Source of the DNA: Isotricha intestinalis
Taxonomy: Eukaryota > Ciliophora > Litostomatea > Vestibuliferida > Isotrichidae
Assembly (NCBI GenBank): GCA_023807065.1
Contig: JAJJLU010000512.1
Location: 1-34,704, forward strand
Direction of reading: 5' to 3'
Length of the DNA: 34,704 bases
Made by a program: the position numbers and the translations under genes. Each line of letters starts with the position of its first letter. Position 1 is the stretch's first letter. Under the pieces are notes generated by a model, which ran no database searches, had not been told where the DNA came from, and saw only the letters and a list, made by a program, of their open reading frames with translations. Below, in pieces: positions 1 through 12,000 of the stretch.

Positions 1-933
1 TACTTTTAATTTTTTTTCTCTTTTTTGTTCTATTTTTTTCCTTTCTTCTTCTGTTTTACAATCATCAACAATAAAAACTCTTGGATTTTGTTCTTCAAAA
101 TTATTGTTATTGATATTGTTATTTAAATCAATATTTTTAGGTTTAGAAAGTGAATTAAATCTTTTATTATGATAATTATTATAATTTCCATTATTATTTC
201 TTTCAGATTGAAAATTATGATAATTATCTAAAATTTTTTGTTGTTGATAAGGATCTCCATTAACTATATAATTTAATTGTTTCCCTTTATTTTTATTTAA
301 TTTCTTCTTTTCATTATCATCTAAAATCAAATTATCAATATTTTCATTTTTATTATAATTTTCATTATTACAATTATTCATATTATTATTATTAAAATTT
401 GAATAATCATTTAAATTCATATTTACAATTTCATTTTCATCTATCATATTATTCTCTTTAATAAAGTCTTCAATATTTATATTATAAGTAATTTCTGATT
501 CTTCAAATAAATGTTCATTTCTTAAGTTTTTTTCTTCTTGATTTATATTATTGGAATCATTATTTTTTATCGTTTTTTCTCTTTTTTCTTCTATAAGTTT
601 ATGAATTAATTCTTTATCCTTTTCATCATTTCCATTATCTATATTATTATCAAAATCATTAGTAAATAAATTAGAAAATAATTCTTTTTTCATTGAATTT
701 TTATATTTTTGATTTTCATATTTTTTTTCCTTTATTTCTGAAATAATATTTTTCATATTTTCTTTTAATAAATTTTGAGTTTCATTTGGTTTTTTTTTTC
801 CTTCAAAAGCAACACTTTCTAAAAGAAACTTATCATAAGTACACTGAATTTTTTTTTCATCTTCATCATCATTATTATTATCAATTATAATTTCTTCTTT
901 TATTTCTTCTTCTATTTCACTATCATTTGACAT
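1..933 (-). CDS. Asn/Glu/Lys-rich protein of unknown function, 3' end cut by window edge
   Basis: An uninterrupted frame of 311 codons runs from an ATG at 931-933 to the first base of the window, with no stop reached, so the C terminus lies outside. The N terminus is acidic (MSNDSEIEEEIKEE). The middle holds long Asn-rich stretches and the visible end is charged (TEEERKKIEQKREKKLKV), suggesting a helix or coiled coil. I see no signal peptide, membrane segment or recognisable domain. Asn, Asp, Glu and Lys dominate, which is partly what very AT-rich coding DNA imposes. The gene is divergent from the DUF789 gene, with 185 nt between the two start codons. The open frame across 933 nt in 80%-AT DNA is the main evidence that it is real. 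I do not recognise it. Confidence 0.75.
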   Translation of the reverse strand, partial: MSNDSEIEEEIKEEIIIDNNNDDEDEKKIQCTYDKFLLESVAFEGKKKPNETQNLLKENMKNIISEIKEKKYENQKYKNSMKKELFSNLFTNDFDNNIDNGNDEKDKELIHKLIEEKREKTIKNNDSNNINQEEKNLRNEHLFEESEITYNINIEDFIKENNMIDENEIVNMNLNDYSNFNNNNMNNCNNENYNKNENIDNLILDDNEKKKLNKNKGKQLNYIVNGDPYQQQKILDNYHNFQSERNNNGNYNNYHNKRFNSLSKPKNIDLNNNINNNNFEEQNPRVFIVDDCKTEEERKKIEQKREKKLKV

Positions 934-1118
934 TTTATTAAATTTAAATTAAAAATAATTATTTAAAATAATAACGTTTATTTATTACTATTTTTTGAAA
1001 AAATTCATAAAAATAAATATTTTATGAATCATTAACCAAAAATCTTAAAAAGATTATTTTTAATCATGAAAGTGAAAAAATATAATATAGATTTATATTT
1101 AATAATTTATTTTATTAA
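934..1118. promoter_or_regulatory. Short shared upstream region of two divergent genes
   Basis: This 185-nt gap separates the start codons of the truncated minus-strand gene and the plus-strand DUF789 gene, so both promoters and 5' UTRs must lie here or overlap the genes. It is almost entirely A/T with A- and T-runs. I see no defined motif. Confidence 0.35.
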
Positions 1119-3281
1119 ATGTTATCTTTAGATAAAAAATTTAAAGAAGAAAAAGATTTAAAGATACTTTCATTAATAAATGAATCATTAGAAAATGAAA
1201 CTCAAATAAAACCAAAAAGCAAAAATACATCAAAGCAAAAAAATATTCATAAAAATTCAATTAAATGTTTAATTAATTGTACTCTTTTTAAATTAAATGT
1301 AACTTTAATTCAAGGAAAAACAATAATAGGTTATTTATTTAATAATAATTATTTATCATATTTTTTCCCTAAAATATCTACTTCTCATTTATTAGATTTA
1401 CTAAAAAAAAAAGAAGAAAATGAAAATTTGAATGTAAACAATAAATATAATTTAAAAACTTTATCAGAATCCTTAAATAAAAATTCTTATTTAAAAACTC
1501 TTTCTCATGAAATTAATTTTCCTATTGAAAATTACAAACATGAAAAAAATCAAATTTCAATTTGGGATAATCCAAGTTTATTTTTATTAAATAAAGAAAA
1601 TAATACTTCAAGTATTTTAATTGAAATAAATTTAGATAGTAACAAAGAAACGAATAAATATTTTAAAGAAATAAATAATAAATTCACAGATAGGGAAATT
1701 TCATGTTATTTAAATGGAATTGTACATCAAAAAGATTTATTAAAAAATGATATTTCTTTTACAATTGAAAAAAAGGGACTTATCAAATCTATTCAAAATA
1801 GAATTGAAGAATATAAAGAATCATATTTTGAATTTATAAAAAATAAAAAAGAATCTGAATTTAAATTTAGAAATTGTTTCTTCACTCCTTTACTCAATAT
1901 GAAAAATATTGGAATACTATTTTCAACAAATAATAGAAAAGAATTAACAAATTTAATAAATTTACAAACAAATTATAATTCTATAATATCAAAAAAATTT
2001 ATTTTATTAAAACTATTTATTGGGATTAATATACCAAATTATCTTGGAACTTCTCCTTTATTTTCTGAAGAAACTAATAGTACAAGTAATCAAACAAATT
2101 CTTCTAAAGGAATTAAAACTTTTAGTAGTGAAAATGATAATATTAATAATTTAAATACATTTAATTCTCCTTTAAATAAAACTATTTCTTTAAGACCTCA
2201 TAGTTTAGTTAAAACCGAAATTTATAAAGAAAAAAATAATTTGAGAAATAGTTGTGATAATTGTTTTAAAATTAAAAATAAAAGTCTTCGAAAAGGATTT
2301 TCTCCTTATTTAAGAAATAATGGAAGAAAAAATTATTTCCCTAGAAAATTTTTTTTTAAAAATGAATTAAATAAATTACAATTTTTAAATGTAAAACAAT
2401 CTAAATTTAGTTTAATTGATAATAACGATAAATTTGCAATTGAATTATTCAATAAATATAAAAATAATTTAGGTTATATAACAAATTTTACTATTTTCCA
2501 AAAAATAATTTCTATTTATAATGAAAATTCAAAAGACATTTTCTTAGAAATATCACTAGGAAAATTTTTTCATAATTTTATTAATTTAAGTTCATTTGGT
2601 TTATCAATTCCAATAATAAAAGAAAATGGAAAATTCTCTAAAATAATGTATACTCCTTCTTTATCTTCTTTAATATTATATATAGAAAATAATGAATTAT
2701 ATGAAACAACAAATAAAAAAATAAATGAAAACAATTTAAGATTATCTTCTTTAATAAACAATAATAATTATGAAGTAAATAATATAATATCAAAAAATGA
2801 TTTTTATATTCAAAATCTTAGAATCTCGTTGTATAATAATAAATGGGTTAAAGTTGAATTTAATGAAAGTAAACCTCCTTATTTGAGAAAATCTTTATAT
2901 GATCAAATTGAAGAAATTTTAAATTCAACTTTAAATTTATATTCAATTAAATTAATTGAAATTGATATTAGAAAAAGCTTTTTTTCTATTGCTTGGAATC
3001 CGGTAAATTCATATGAAAATCAAACAACATTTTTATCATATTATTTATTAAATTCTTCTTTAATAGGTATTTTATCAATTAAAATAAATGAAAATAAATG
3101 GTTAACTAAATTTACTAATAATAATGATAATATGAATATTGATACTAATAATATGGAATATGAACAATCAATAAATAATGTTGAAAAGTTTTTATTTAAT
3201 GAAAAAATAAATAATGAATATTTTTCAAATTCTTTGTCATTTTCAACAGATTATGAATTCTATGTTAAAAATAAATTTTAA
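1119..3281 (+). CDS. DUF789-family protein
   Basis: 720 residues, single exon, ATG to TAA. The C-terminal part carries the signature blocks I know from plant DUF789 proteins, in order. SSFGLSIPI at 491-499 corresponds to the plant SAYGxGVP block. MYTPSLSSLILY at 510-521 corresponds to YYVPYLSAIQLY. PPYLRKSLYDQI at 586-597 corresponds to the PYxRxPLxDKI block. SIAWNPV at 623-629 corresponds to SVAWYPI, followed by an F-L-S-Y-Y-L-L block near 637-643 where plants have F-L-T-Y-H-x-L. The domain therefore spans roughly residues 475-660. The N-terminal ~450 residues are Asn/Lys/Ser-rich and I cannot assign them; they may hold a diverged start of the domain. No signal peptide or membrane segment is seen. 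The molecular function of DUF789 is unknown. The family call rests on motif order, not on an alignment score. Confidence 0.7.
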   Translation: MLSLDKKFKEEKDLKILSLINESLENETQIKPKSKNTSKQKNIHKNSIKCLINCTLFKLNVTLIQGKTIIGYLFNNNYLSYFFPKISTSHLLDLLKKKEENENLNVNNKYNLKTLSESLNKNSYLKTLSHEINFPIENYKHEKNQISIWDNPSLFLLNKENNTSSILIEINLDSNKETNKYFKEINNKFTDREISCYLNGIVHQKDLLKNDISFTIEKKGLIKSIQNRIEEYKESYFEFIKNKKESEFKFRNCFFTPLLNMKNIGILFSTNNRKELTNLINLQTNYNSIISKKFILLKLFIGINIPNYLGTSPLFSEETNSTSNQTNSSKGIKTFSSENDNINNLNTFNSPLNKTISLRPHSLVKTEIYKEKNNLRNSCDNCFKIKNKSLRKGFSPYLRNNGRKNYFPRKFFFKNELNKLQFLNVKQSKFSLIDNNDKFAIELFNKYKNNLGYITNFTIFQKIISIYNENSKDIFLEISLGKFFHNFINLSSFGLSIPIIKENGKFSKIMYTPSLSSLILYIENNELYETTNKKINENNLRLSSLINNNNYEVNNIISKNDFYIQNLRISLYNNKWVKVEFNESKPPYLRKSLYDQIEEILNSTLNLYSIKLIEIDIRKSFFSIAWNPVNSYENQTTFLSYYLLNSSLIGILSIKINENKWLTKFTNNNDNMNIDTNNMEYEQSINNVEKFLFNEKINNEYFSNSLSFSTDYEFYVKNKF

Positions 3282-3673
3282 TTATTAACAATTTTAACTA
3301 ATTTTGAAATCATAGTTTGTAAAAAAAAAATTATCAAAATTATAAACATATTTTAATTAAAATTTTTAGCTAGATATATAAAATCACAATTATAATAATA
3401 TAAGGAGTTAATTGTTTTTAATCCTAATATTTTGTAATGATATCATTTCAAATGATTTATTTAATATAGTTTATATATATTTCATATAAAACATTAAAAA
3501 AAAAATGTTAAATTTTTTTAAATATAATTAATTCAAAAATAAATTAATAGAAAACAAAATAATTATTCTACTATCTATAATATAAAGAAACTATTTTAAT
3601 ACCAAATAACATATATTATAAATGTGATTAATAATTAATGATATCAGAGTTATTTTAAAGCAAAAAAAGTTCA
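3282..3673. other. Intergenic region between convergent genes
   Basis: This 392-nt AT-rich spacer holds the 3' ends of the DUF789 gene (+) and the PUF gene (-). It contains a perfect short inverted repeat, ATCATTT-C-AAATGAT at 3442-3456, and a hairpin-like AACATT/AATGTT pair around an A-run near 3490-3505. Either could sit in a 3' UTR, but both could be chance in such biased sequence. No coding frame or RNA gene is visible. Confidence 0.4.
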
Positions 3674-5230
3674 TTATAGATTAATAATATCTTTATTATT
3701 TATATAATTATTTAACTCAGGGAATTGACATTTCAATTTATAAATAACAATATTTCCAAAAGGAAACATTAATAATCCATTAAATAACATTGCAATATTT
3801 TTAATATAAATTGATTTATAAGGTTCATTTGATATAGTTATAATCTGTTGAAGAATATAATTTCCATACATATTATACAATAAAAATTTTATAGAATTAT
3901 AATTACATAAATTTTTAATTAACATTTGCTTTGTTTCAAAATCACAAAATTCTAAACATTTAGAAAAAATATTTGAAGAAAATTTATTACTTACATTATT
4001 ATTAAAATCATTTAAATATTTTTTAATAATAATCTTATTAATCTCTTTATCATTTAAACTTAAAATAAATTGAATGACATAATTTCCATATTGGTCATTA
4101 AATAATAATTCAGAAATATTTGAAATTGAAATTAAAATTTTTTTCCTTTGATTTTCCTTTAAATTTTCAATAACTTTTTGTAATGTACAACAAGAATATT
4201 TATGAGTAGAAAGATTATACACATTATTATTAATCAGATTAATAATATTTTCAGTTTTTTGAAATTTAATAGTTGTTATATATTTAATAATAATATGAGT
4301 TGAATTAGGATTGAAAAATATATCCAATAATTTATTTACAAATATATCATTAAATATGTCAATTAAAGAATCATCGTTTTGAATTTTATCAATTAATTTT
4401 TGAATAACTCTTGTTCCATGTTGATTAAAACTAATTTCTAGAAAACTATCATTTATTGAATATAAAATTTCTTTTATTTGATTATTATTTAAATATTTAA
4501 TTACTTTTTGAATAAAATAATTTCCAAAAGAATCTAATGAAATTTCTTTAATTTTATTCTTTATTAAATAATAGATTTTTTGACTTGCTAATTTATGATT
4601 TTCATCTAATAATTGTTGTAAATATCTACATCCTTTTTGATTTTTATAAATAAATAAACAGTTTTTTATTATTTCTTCTTTTGGAAATTTTTCATAATCA
4701 ATTAAATTTGTTATAAATAAATTATTAATCAATAAATTATTTTGACAAAAATTATTATCTGTTCTTTCGATATTATTATTTGTTAAATCATAAAAATATT
4801 GATTTTTTTTTGAATTTTGCTCTGATGAATCTATTAAACTATATTATTAATAATTTATTTTTTACAAATTAAATTGATTCATTTTTACTTGTTCTTTTTC
4901 TTCTTTGTTTAATTTGTAAATAGAAGATTTTAAAATATAATTTTTACTTTGATATATATTTTCTTCTTTAAATTTTTTTTCTTCTTCTTTTTGACTTATA
5001 TCTAATTGATTATCTGAATTTATTTCTTCAAAAATACTTTGTTTTGATGAATTTATTTCTTTTATTGAATTCTCTTTCGTATTTTCACTTGAATTTAAAT
5101 CTAAAAAAATTAATTTATAAATACTTGGTTGAGATATTAATTCTTTAATTTCATCTAATGTTTCAATGTCCATATTATCTAAAGAAGGGTCAATATGTTT
5201 TTCATTATTTTCTTCATAAAAAAATATCAT
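3674..5230 (-). CDS. Pumilio/PUF-family RNA-binding protein (two exons)
   Basis: Exon 1 is 5230-4866 and exon 2 is 4838-3674, joined across a 27-nt intron; the spliced product is 509 residues. Exon 1 starts at an ATG and encodes an acidic Ser/Glu/Asn-rich N terminus. The exon 2 frame has no upstream ATG of its own, which supports the join. Residues ~185-500 form a Pumilio homology domain with eight repeats. RNA-contact triplets (positions 12, 13, 16) are R1 C192/R193/Q196, R2 N228/Y229/Q232, R3 T264/R265/Q268, R4 T302/H303/I306, R5 C338/C339/Q342, R6 N374/Y375/Q378, R7 S410/N411/S414, R8 N448/Y449/Q452. By the established PUF code this reads as 5'-UGUANAUA-3', the classical Pumilio element. 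Such proteins bind mRNA 3' UTRs and usually repress translation or promote decay in the cytoplasm. R4 and R7 are atypical. The stop is TAA followed directly by an in-frame TGA. Confidence 0.9.
4839..4865 (-). other. 27-nt GT-AG intron in the PUF gene
   Basis: On the minus strand the segment begins GTAAAAAAT and ends AATATAG. Exon 1 leaves two bases (TT) of a codon, completed by T from exon 2 to give Phe122. The intron length is a multiple of three, but it carries an in-frame TAA right at the 5' splice site, so retention would truncate the protein before the RNA-binding domain. Removing it restores a continuous frame into a PUF domain that otherwise has no ATG. Very short introns of this type are typical of several ciliates. 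Confidence 0.85.
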
Positions 5231-6082
5231 TTTCTTAATATATAAAAAATATTATTTAAATAATACATATATTTCATTTTTGAAAGTTTAATTTTTATTT
5301 TTATTATATGTGAAGATAAAAATAATATTACAAAAAGTTAAATTTACTTTATTTTTAAGAAATTAAAGCACTTATATTTTTCCTTATATATAAGATTTTT
5401 TTTATTTAAAAAAATTTAACAATATAAATAAAATATTAAAATGCTTTTTTATTATCTAACATCTTATCCAAATATATTTATAAAAATGAATTTAATTTAT
5501 TTATACTGTCATTCTATTTTTAATTCTATATAATTTCTATCACATATTTTTTTTCCTAAAATAAATGTGGATGGGAAATTTAATTTAAATTGAAAGATAT
5601 TTTTTAAAAGTATCTTAATTTAATTTATAATCCCCAAAATAAAATTCACAAATTATTTTATTAGAATCAATTAATATATTGGAATTAATTGAATATAATA
5701 CTCTAAACTGGATTTGATTCATTTTTAAAATGCATTTTGAATATTTGAATTTAATTGCCTGAATATATTATTTTTCTTCAAATTTATATTAATTATTCTA
5801 TAGAATGGTGATTCAATTGGTTTTAAAAAAGTAATTAAAATAAAAAAAATTTTATAAATCCTATTCATGACAATAGATGATGATTTTAATTAATATATTT
5901 AGAAGATAAAGAAAAAGGGATTTTTAAAATTAATTAAATTTTATTCAAAATATTAAATAAAGATAACTCTATATCTTTTATTTATAATCAATATAATTAC
6001 AAATTAACCTATATTATAGAATTTATTTTAGATTATCTAACCCAGATAAAACCAAAAATAAAAAACTCTTATTAACACAAAT
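5231..6082. other. 852-nt intergenic region, upstream of PUF and downstream of the Cys-rich gene
   Basis: This spacer holds the PUF promoter and the 3' end of the Cys-rich membrane protein gene. It is A/T-dominated and I find no long open frame, tRNA-like arms or coding-like patches. An imperfect inverted repeat (AAATTGAAAGATA at 5587-5599 against TATCTTAATTT at 5611-5621) could fold into a small hairpin, but its significance is doubtful in this composition. Confidence 0.4.
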
Positions 6083-9000
6083 TTATAATAAAATTTGACT
6101 TATTTTATAACAAATATTATTATTACATTCTAATCCAATCTTTCTAAAACAAGTAATAATAAAAGCAAATACAAATTGTAATATTGAACCAAATAAAAGT
6201 GCAAATAATGAAGAAATAATCATTGCTGATTGAGTACCAACATATACTGCACAGAACGAACTAACATAATACCAAAAGAATATTATTAAAATAAAATCTA
6301 AAGTCAAAAAGAATATTAATCTATATTTATAACTTTTGATAATTTCTTTAGTTTTTTTTAAAAATTGATTTTGATCTCTTTCATATCTAATTACAAGAAC
6401 AAATTTCTTTTTAACAACTAAAAGATAATCAAAACAAATAGAAATAAAACTACAAATTAAACCAACATAAAAACTTCTTTTAATATCATGTGAAATAGTA
6501 TAATTAACCTTTAAAGATTTTTGAGTTAAATATCTTTCTCCAATATATTTATCTCTAAATAATAAACAAGAAAAAGTAAAAAACCAAGAAATAATAAATA
6601 AAAAATTACATATTTTAATAGAAAAAGGTTCAAAAACAGAAATATCAGTAAAAGGTTTTAAAAAAATAACTTTTTTTTTAGATACTCTCCAAAAATAATA
6701 AATAAATGATCTCATATCATAATCAATAGCATCTGAAATTTGTAAATAATCAATTTCATCTTCATCAAAAGATTCAACTTCTTCATCATTAGGTTTTGTA
6801 TAATTTTTTTTTTTTATAAATTCTGTTGAAATTGTATTTATATTATAATTTGTTGAAGATTGACCTTCGACTAATTTTTCATTTTTAACTAATTTAATTG
6901 ATTTATTTGTTAATATTTGTAATTTTTTTTTTGAAGAACAATTTTTTGGAGTGTTTCTAATTATTGTTATTGGAGATTCTCTGAAAGAATTAGAATTTGA
7001 TGGTAGATCTGTAAAATTACTGTTTCTTTTAAACGATATTTTTTTCTGATTTTTATTTGAATAAATTGATTCAGTTTCCATTGATTTTTCTTTACTTTCT
7101 TCTTCTTTAGAATTACTTATTTCAGAACTATTACTATAATTATTATTATTTGAAGATGAATTTATATCACTTTTAGATTTGTTTCTTTCTGAACTGTTTG
7201 AAGAGTCGAATTCTGAATCATCATTTTTTATTGTTGAACTAATATTTTCAATATTTATTTCATTTTGATATTCATTTTTTTTTGGAGGATTTGGAGTTAA
7301 ATTTTCTCCTGAAATTTGATTATTTATATATGTAAATTGATTTAAAAATGCATAAATGTGAGTAAAAGCTGAATTAAATAATAAAGTTATTAAAGATGGT
7401 ATTTGAAGCAATAATATAAAAAACATTATAAAAAAACCTGCATTTTTTTTAATATATTTTTTGGAAAACACTAAATTATAACATTTAATACATTCAATAT
7501 TTCCTTCTTTTAATCTTCTTTTCCAATCTTCAGCTCCTTGAGTTTCTGTTAATTTTGTTACTTCACTTAATGAAGGTAATTGATTTGGACAAACACAATT
7601 AATCATATAATTATTTATATCAAATCCTTTATAATTACATCCTTTTTCACAAAGAGATATATTTTGAAAAATAAAATATCTACGATGAGCTAATATAACA
7701 TCATTTTTATATATATCATAAAATTGGAAACAAATATCATTGAAAAAAGGATCATTAATATCAAAAACATCAATTCCTATTAAATCTTTATAATATTTTG
7801 CTATTTTTGCTGATTGACTATTACTATCAAAAGGATAAAGTATTTGTTCTTCACCACAAATTGAAATATCAAGAATTTCTTTTGTTATAGCATTATATGC
7901 ATTATAATGAACTTGATTTACCATTAAAGTTCTATTTATATCATATTTTACAAATAAAATTTCATTACTTTTTAATCCATGTTCTTTCATTAAAGTATTT
8001 TTACAATGTGTTGTATTAATATATGAAATTCCATTTCTTACACTACTTTCAAATTGACAATTATCATCTTTAAATATTTGGAAAGTAGTATTATGAGTTT
8101 TATATATATCAACATTTTTCTCTGATTTTGTTCCATAACTGTATAAATATCTTCCAATCCATTCATCACTTGAATCAGCTAAATTAGCTAAATATACACT
8201 ATGCCTTGCATTATCAATTCTAGTTTTACATTCAGAATCACTATCATCGTTATTGATACAAACATTATCAGAATCAACTGAATAACCATTTGGACATTTA
8301 AATACACATATATTATTTAAAACATAAAAAGCATCATTTTTTTGGCAAAAAATACATAAATCAGAAGTGCATTTTTCAACACATTGATTACCTCCAATTT
8401 TCTCTCTTTTTGAATCAGTAATATAAAAACATTCATCACTGCATTTATAATCATTATTATCATCAACATACCAATATTTAGTATTACATTCTTTCACACA
8501 TTGATGTATTTTATATGGATTAGAAATATATCCTTCAGCACATTCAATACAATAATCACTGCTTCCTTCACAAGTGAGACAAGAATCATCACAAGGTTCA
8601 ATAACATTATATTCATTATCACTAAGATAATAACCTGGATAAATAATATTAACACAATGATTATCTTGTTCTTCAGAATTACGATATATTACTTTATATT
8701 GTTCAGTACCATAATCAGTTAAAGTTTCTTTACAATTTACACATTTCCAATTTACACTATTTGAGTCATCAATTCCTAAATTTCTTCCACAATCAATCAC
8801 ACAATTGGTTGATGGAGATAATTCAAGATAATATCCATTTATACAACTAGTACATTTCATTTCAATTGAATTTGGAAATATTATTTCTTTACCAATACAA
8901 GTTCTACATAATTCATAACATTTTTCAATTACTCCATAAGGATTTTTATCTTCATCTTCGGATTCATAATAATTTATATAATCTGGATCTTCTAAATCTA

Positions 9001-12000
9001 CACACATTCCATTATAATAATATTTTTTGTTTGGATTTTGACTATTTACTTTACAATTAATACATTCATTTAAATCTGTATCTTCTACTAAATATGCTCC
9101 ACAATTTAATACACATTTTTCTTCTTCACTATTATCTCTTTTAAAAAAATATGGAGATACACATGAAGTACATTCTATTTTATTACTATCTGATATTTTA
9201 CATGTTAAACATGGTGGATCACAATTTGATACTAAATTATATGCATCATCTATAATAACATAAGGTACTGGGATATCATTTTGAGGAACACAATTTTGAT
9301 TATAATTCCATAAGTTTCTATCTTTGCAATTTATACATTTATGATCAGTATTATCAGGAACAAGATAAGGAGGACAATTTTGAACACAATTTTTTTCTAA
9401 TAAATATAAAATACCATCACAACTTTTACAATTTTCAATTTCACTTTCAATATTTGTTGAAGAGTCAATTATAGTATATTCTTTACCAAAACATGTTGCA
9501 CAATTAATATTACATTTCTCAATAACACCATATTGTTTTTCTTCAATTTCTTCTGATTCATAATAATTATCATGATTACCATCATTTATATCTACACATT
9601 CACCATTATAATAATATTTATTATTATTAATATTTTCTTTACAATTAATACATTCTCTTTTTATATCATCTTTCACTAAATATTTATCACAATTTATTTC
9701 ACACTCAACATAATGAGTATTTATATCTTCTGAATTATATTTTTTATAATATGGTAATTTACAAGATAAACAATTGATATTTGTATCAACAATTTTACAA
9801 GTAGCACATTTCTCACCACAAGATTCTACATAATTATAATCTTCATCTACCATATCAGTTCCATCAGGTTGAGAATCTACACATTGATTTTGATAATTAT
9901 ATTTTGATATTTCTTTACAATTTGTACATATTTGATTTACATTTACTAATTTTTCTGGACATTGGTTTAAACATTCTTTTCCATATTTAACATATTCACT
10001 TTTACAACTATCACAATTTTGAGTTTTAATTACATTTATTATTTCCTCATCTTCTCTTTTTTCTTCATATTCTTCTCCTTTTACACAAGTTTCACATGTT
10101 ATATAACATTTAATATGAGCAGTTCCATCAAAATAAAATCCACTAGGGGAATCTCCTTCTCGATAACAACTGAAATTATTTATTTCATAATCGTCATCAA
10201 TAACAGGATAAGTAGCAATTATATTATTGTCTACATCAGTAGTTAAACATTCTGAACATTGATGTTGATTATTGTTGCCTTGACCAATACAAAATTTACA
10301 TGTATTCCAACATTTTTTAAAATATCCTTCGTCTTCATAATGTCCTTCAAATGGTTCACCAAGTTTATGACAATTTATAGTTTGAGTTCTTCCAAAATCT
10401 TTTTCTTCATATTCTGAAGTATAATCATCAATATCATTACAACCATAACATTGATTATTAATTTGATCTCCCATTTCAGGACAACTTTTACATCCAAGAT
10501 AACAATTTTTAACATTAAAAATCATCCAACATAAAGGTCCAATTTTATCATTTCTTTTAGCAGCATAATTAATTTTAATAGTTCCAGTTTGATAACCAGA
10601 TTGAAACATAAAATAAGTATTAGTAGAATAACTACTTCCAGCTGAAACTTCATTTGATATTGATCCTAATATCCAATTTAAAGAACCATCAGAAGTTTGA
10701 CTTGGAACAGTTGAAAAATATATTTCTAATGGAGCATTTGAATCTTCTCCTGAACCTTCTTTAACATAATTTTCTAAAGAAAATGGTTCAGTATTATCAT
10801 TTATATATATATCTCTTGCCTGATAATCTTCACATGCTGGATAACCTATTATTTCAAAAACATTTTTGAAAATTTCTTTACTACCTTCAATTATTTTTAT
10901 ATTGTAAAAAAGAGATAAGTATTCATCACCAAATTTAGATACAAAAGGATAATCAATATTACTTGTTATTGTTGTTTTTATTGTTGAACTATAACTGTTT
11001 TCATTAAAATCAACAAGTTCAATATATCCTTTATTGTCTGTTCCAACACATGAAATTGCAAATTTATTACTACCTATTTTTGTAACATCAACTTTCATAG
11101 TATCAATTACACAATTTGTAAGAGATGGATGGCCAGTATTTTCTGTTATAAATTTTAAAGTATTATCATTTAGAACTTGAGATATTTTATATTTTATTCT
11201 ACCATCATTTAAATATGTATAAACAACATAATCATCATCTAAATGAATAACTTTATCAAATCCACAACCTGTTTTAACAGTTGAATCAATATCATGTAAT
11301 TTTTTATTACTTGGATCATTTATATTAAAAGTTAAAGAATATTCATTACATGTTTGTTTTACATACATACATGTAATTGTTAAACTAATAGTTTGAGTAC
11401 ATGATACATAACAATTATCTGTATTTTCTTCAATATGAAAATCACCAAATTCAAAGTTTTTACTTTCTTCATTATATATTATTGTTCTAAAATGAACTTT
11501 TTGACCAACACAATTATCCTTATTATAATATCCATGAACATAACTAACTAAAATAGAATTATCATTTAATTTATAAATATCAATTTTATAAGAAACAACA
11601 TTTATACCCTCCTGTACAAATTCTTTTTTTGTAATAATTCCATTATCATCAATTAAATATAATTTTAAATTACCTTGTCCTTCAGCCATAATAAATCTTT
11701 CATTTCCATCATTAGAATTAGTATATTGTATAAAAGCAGCATTTTTATCATAACCAAAATCATCTTCTCCCATATTTTTATTTTCATATATTAAATCTCC
11801 ATTTTTAGAATATCGAGACATTCTTGCAGGATTTCCTGAAAAAGCCATTACATCACCTGATTCTAATAATAAAGGACGTGGGTAATTGTTATTTGTCTCG
11901 TATACTCTGTATGGATTACTATCTTCATATGATAATTTTATTTTATATAGAAATAGTGAAATTAAAAAAAAATTTTGAAAATGGAAAATTATCTTTTGAA

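Noticed and set aside
2570..2761. Minus-strand frame inside the DUF789 gene
   Set aside because: It is opposite the conserved DUF789 blocks, so it is an antisense shadow.
4862..5230. Stand-alone 122-residue acidic protein
   Set aside because: Its stop lies exactly in a GT...AG intron and splicing joins it in frame to the PUF domain, so it is exon 1 of that gene.
5620..5632. AATCCCCAAAA resembling an interstitial telomere repeat
   Set aside because: A single imperfect copy; not enough to distinguish from chance.
5231..6082. Possible tRNA or small RNA genes in the long spacers
   Set aside because: I looked for a T-loop-like GTTCGAATC core and paired arms on both strands and found none; composition is almost pure A/T.
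8501..8722. Open frames antisense to the Cys-rich gene (also 8866-9060, 10019-10246, 11824-12175)
   Set aside because: They lie wholly or mostly opposite a long gene with clear signal peptide, Cys repeats and membrane segments, and their Ile/Phe/Thr-rich translations are what antisense AT-rich coding DNA gives.
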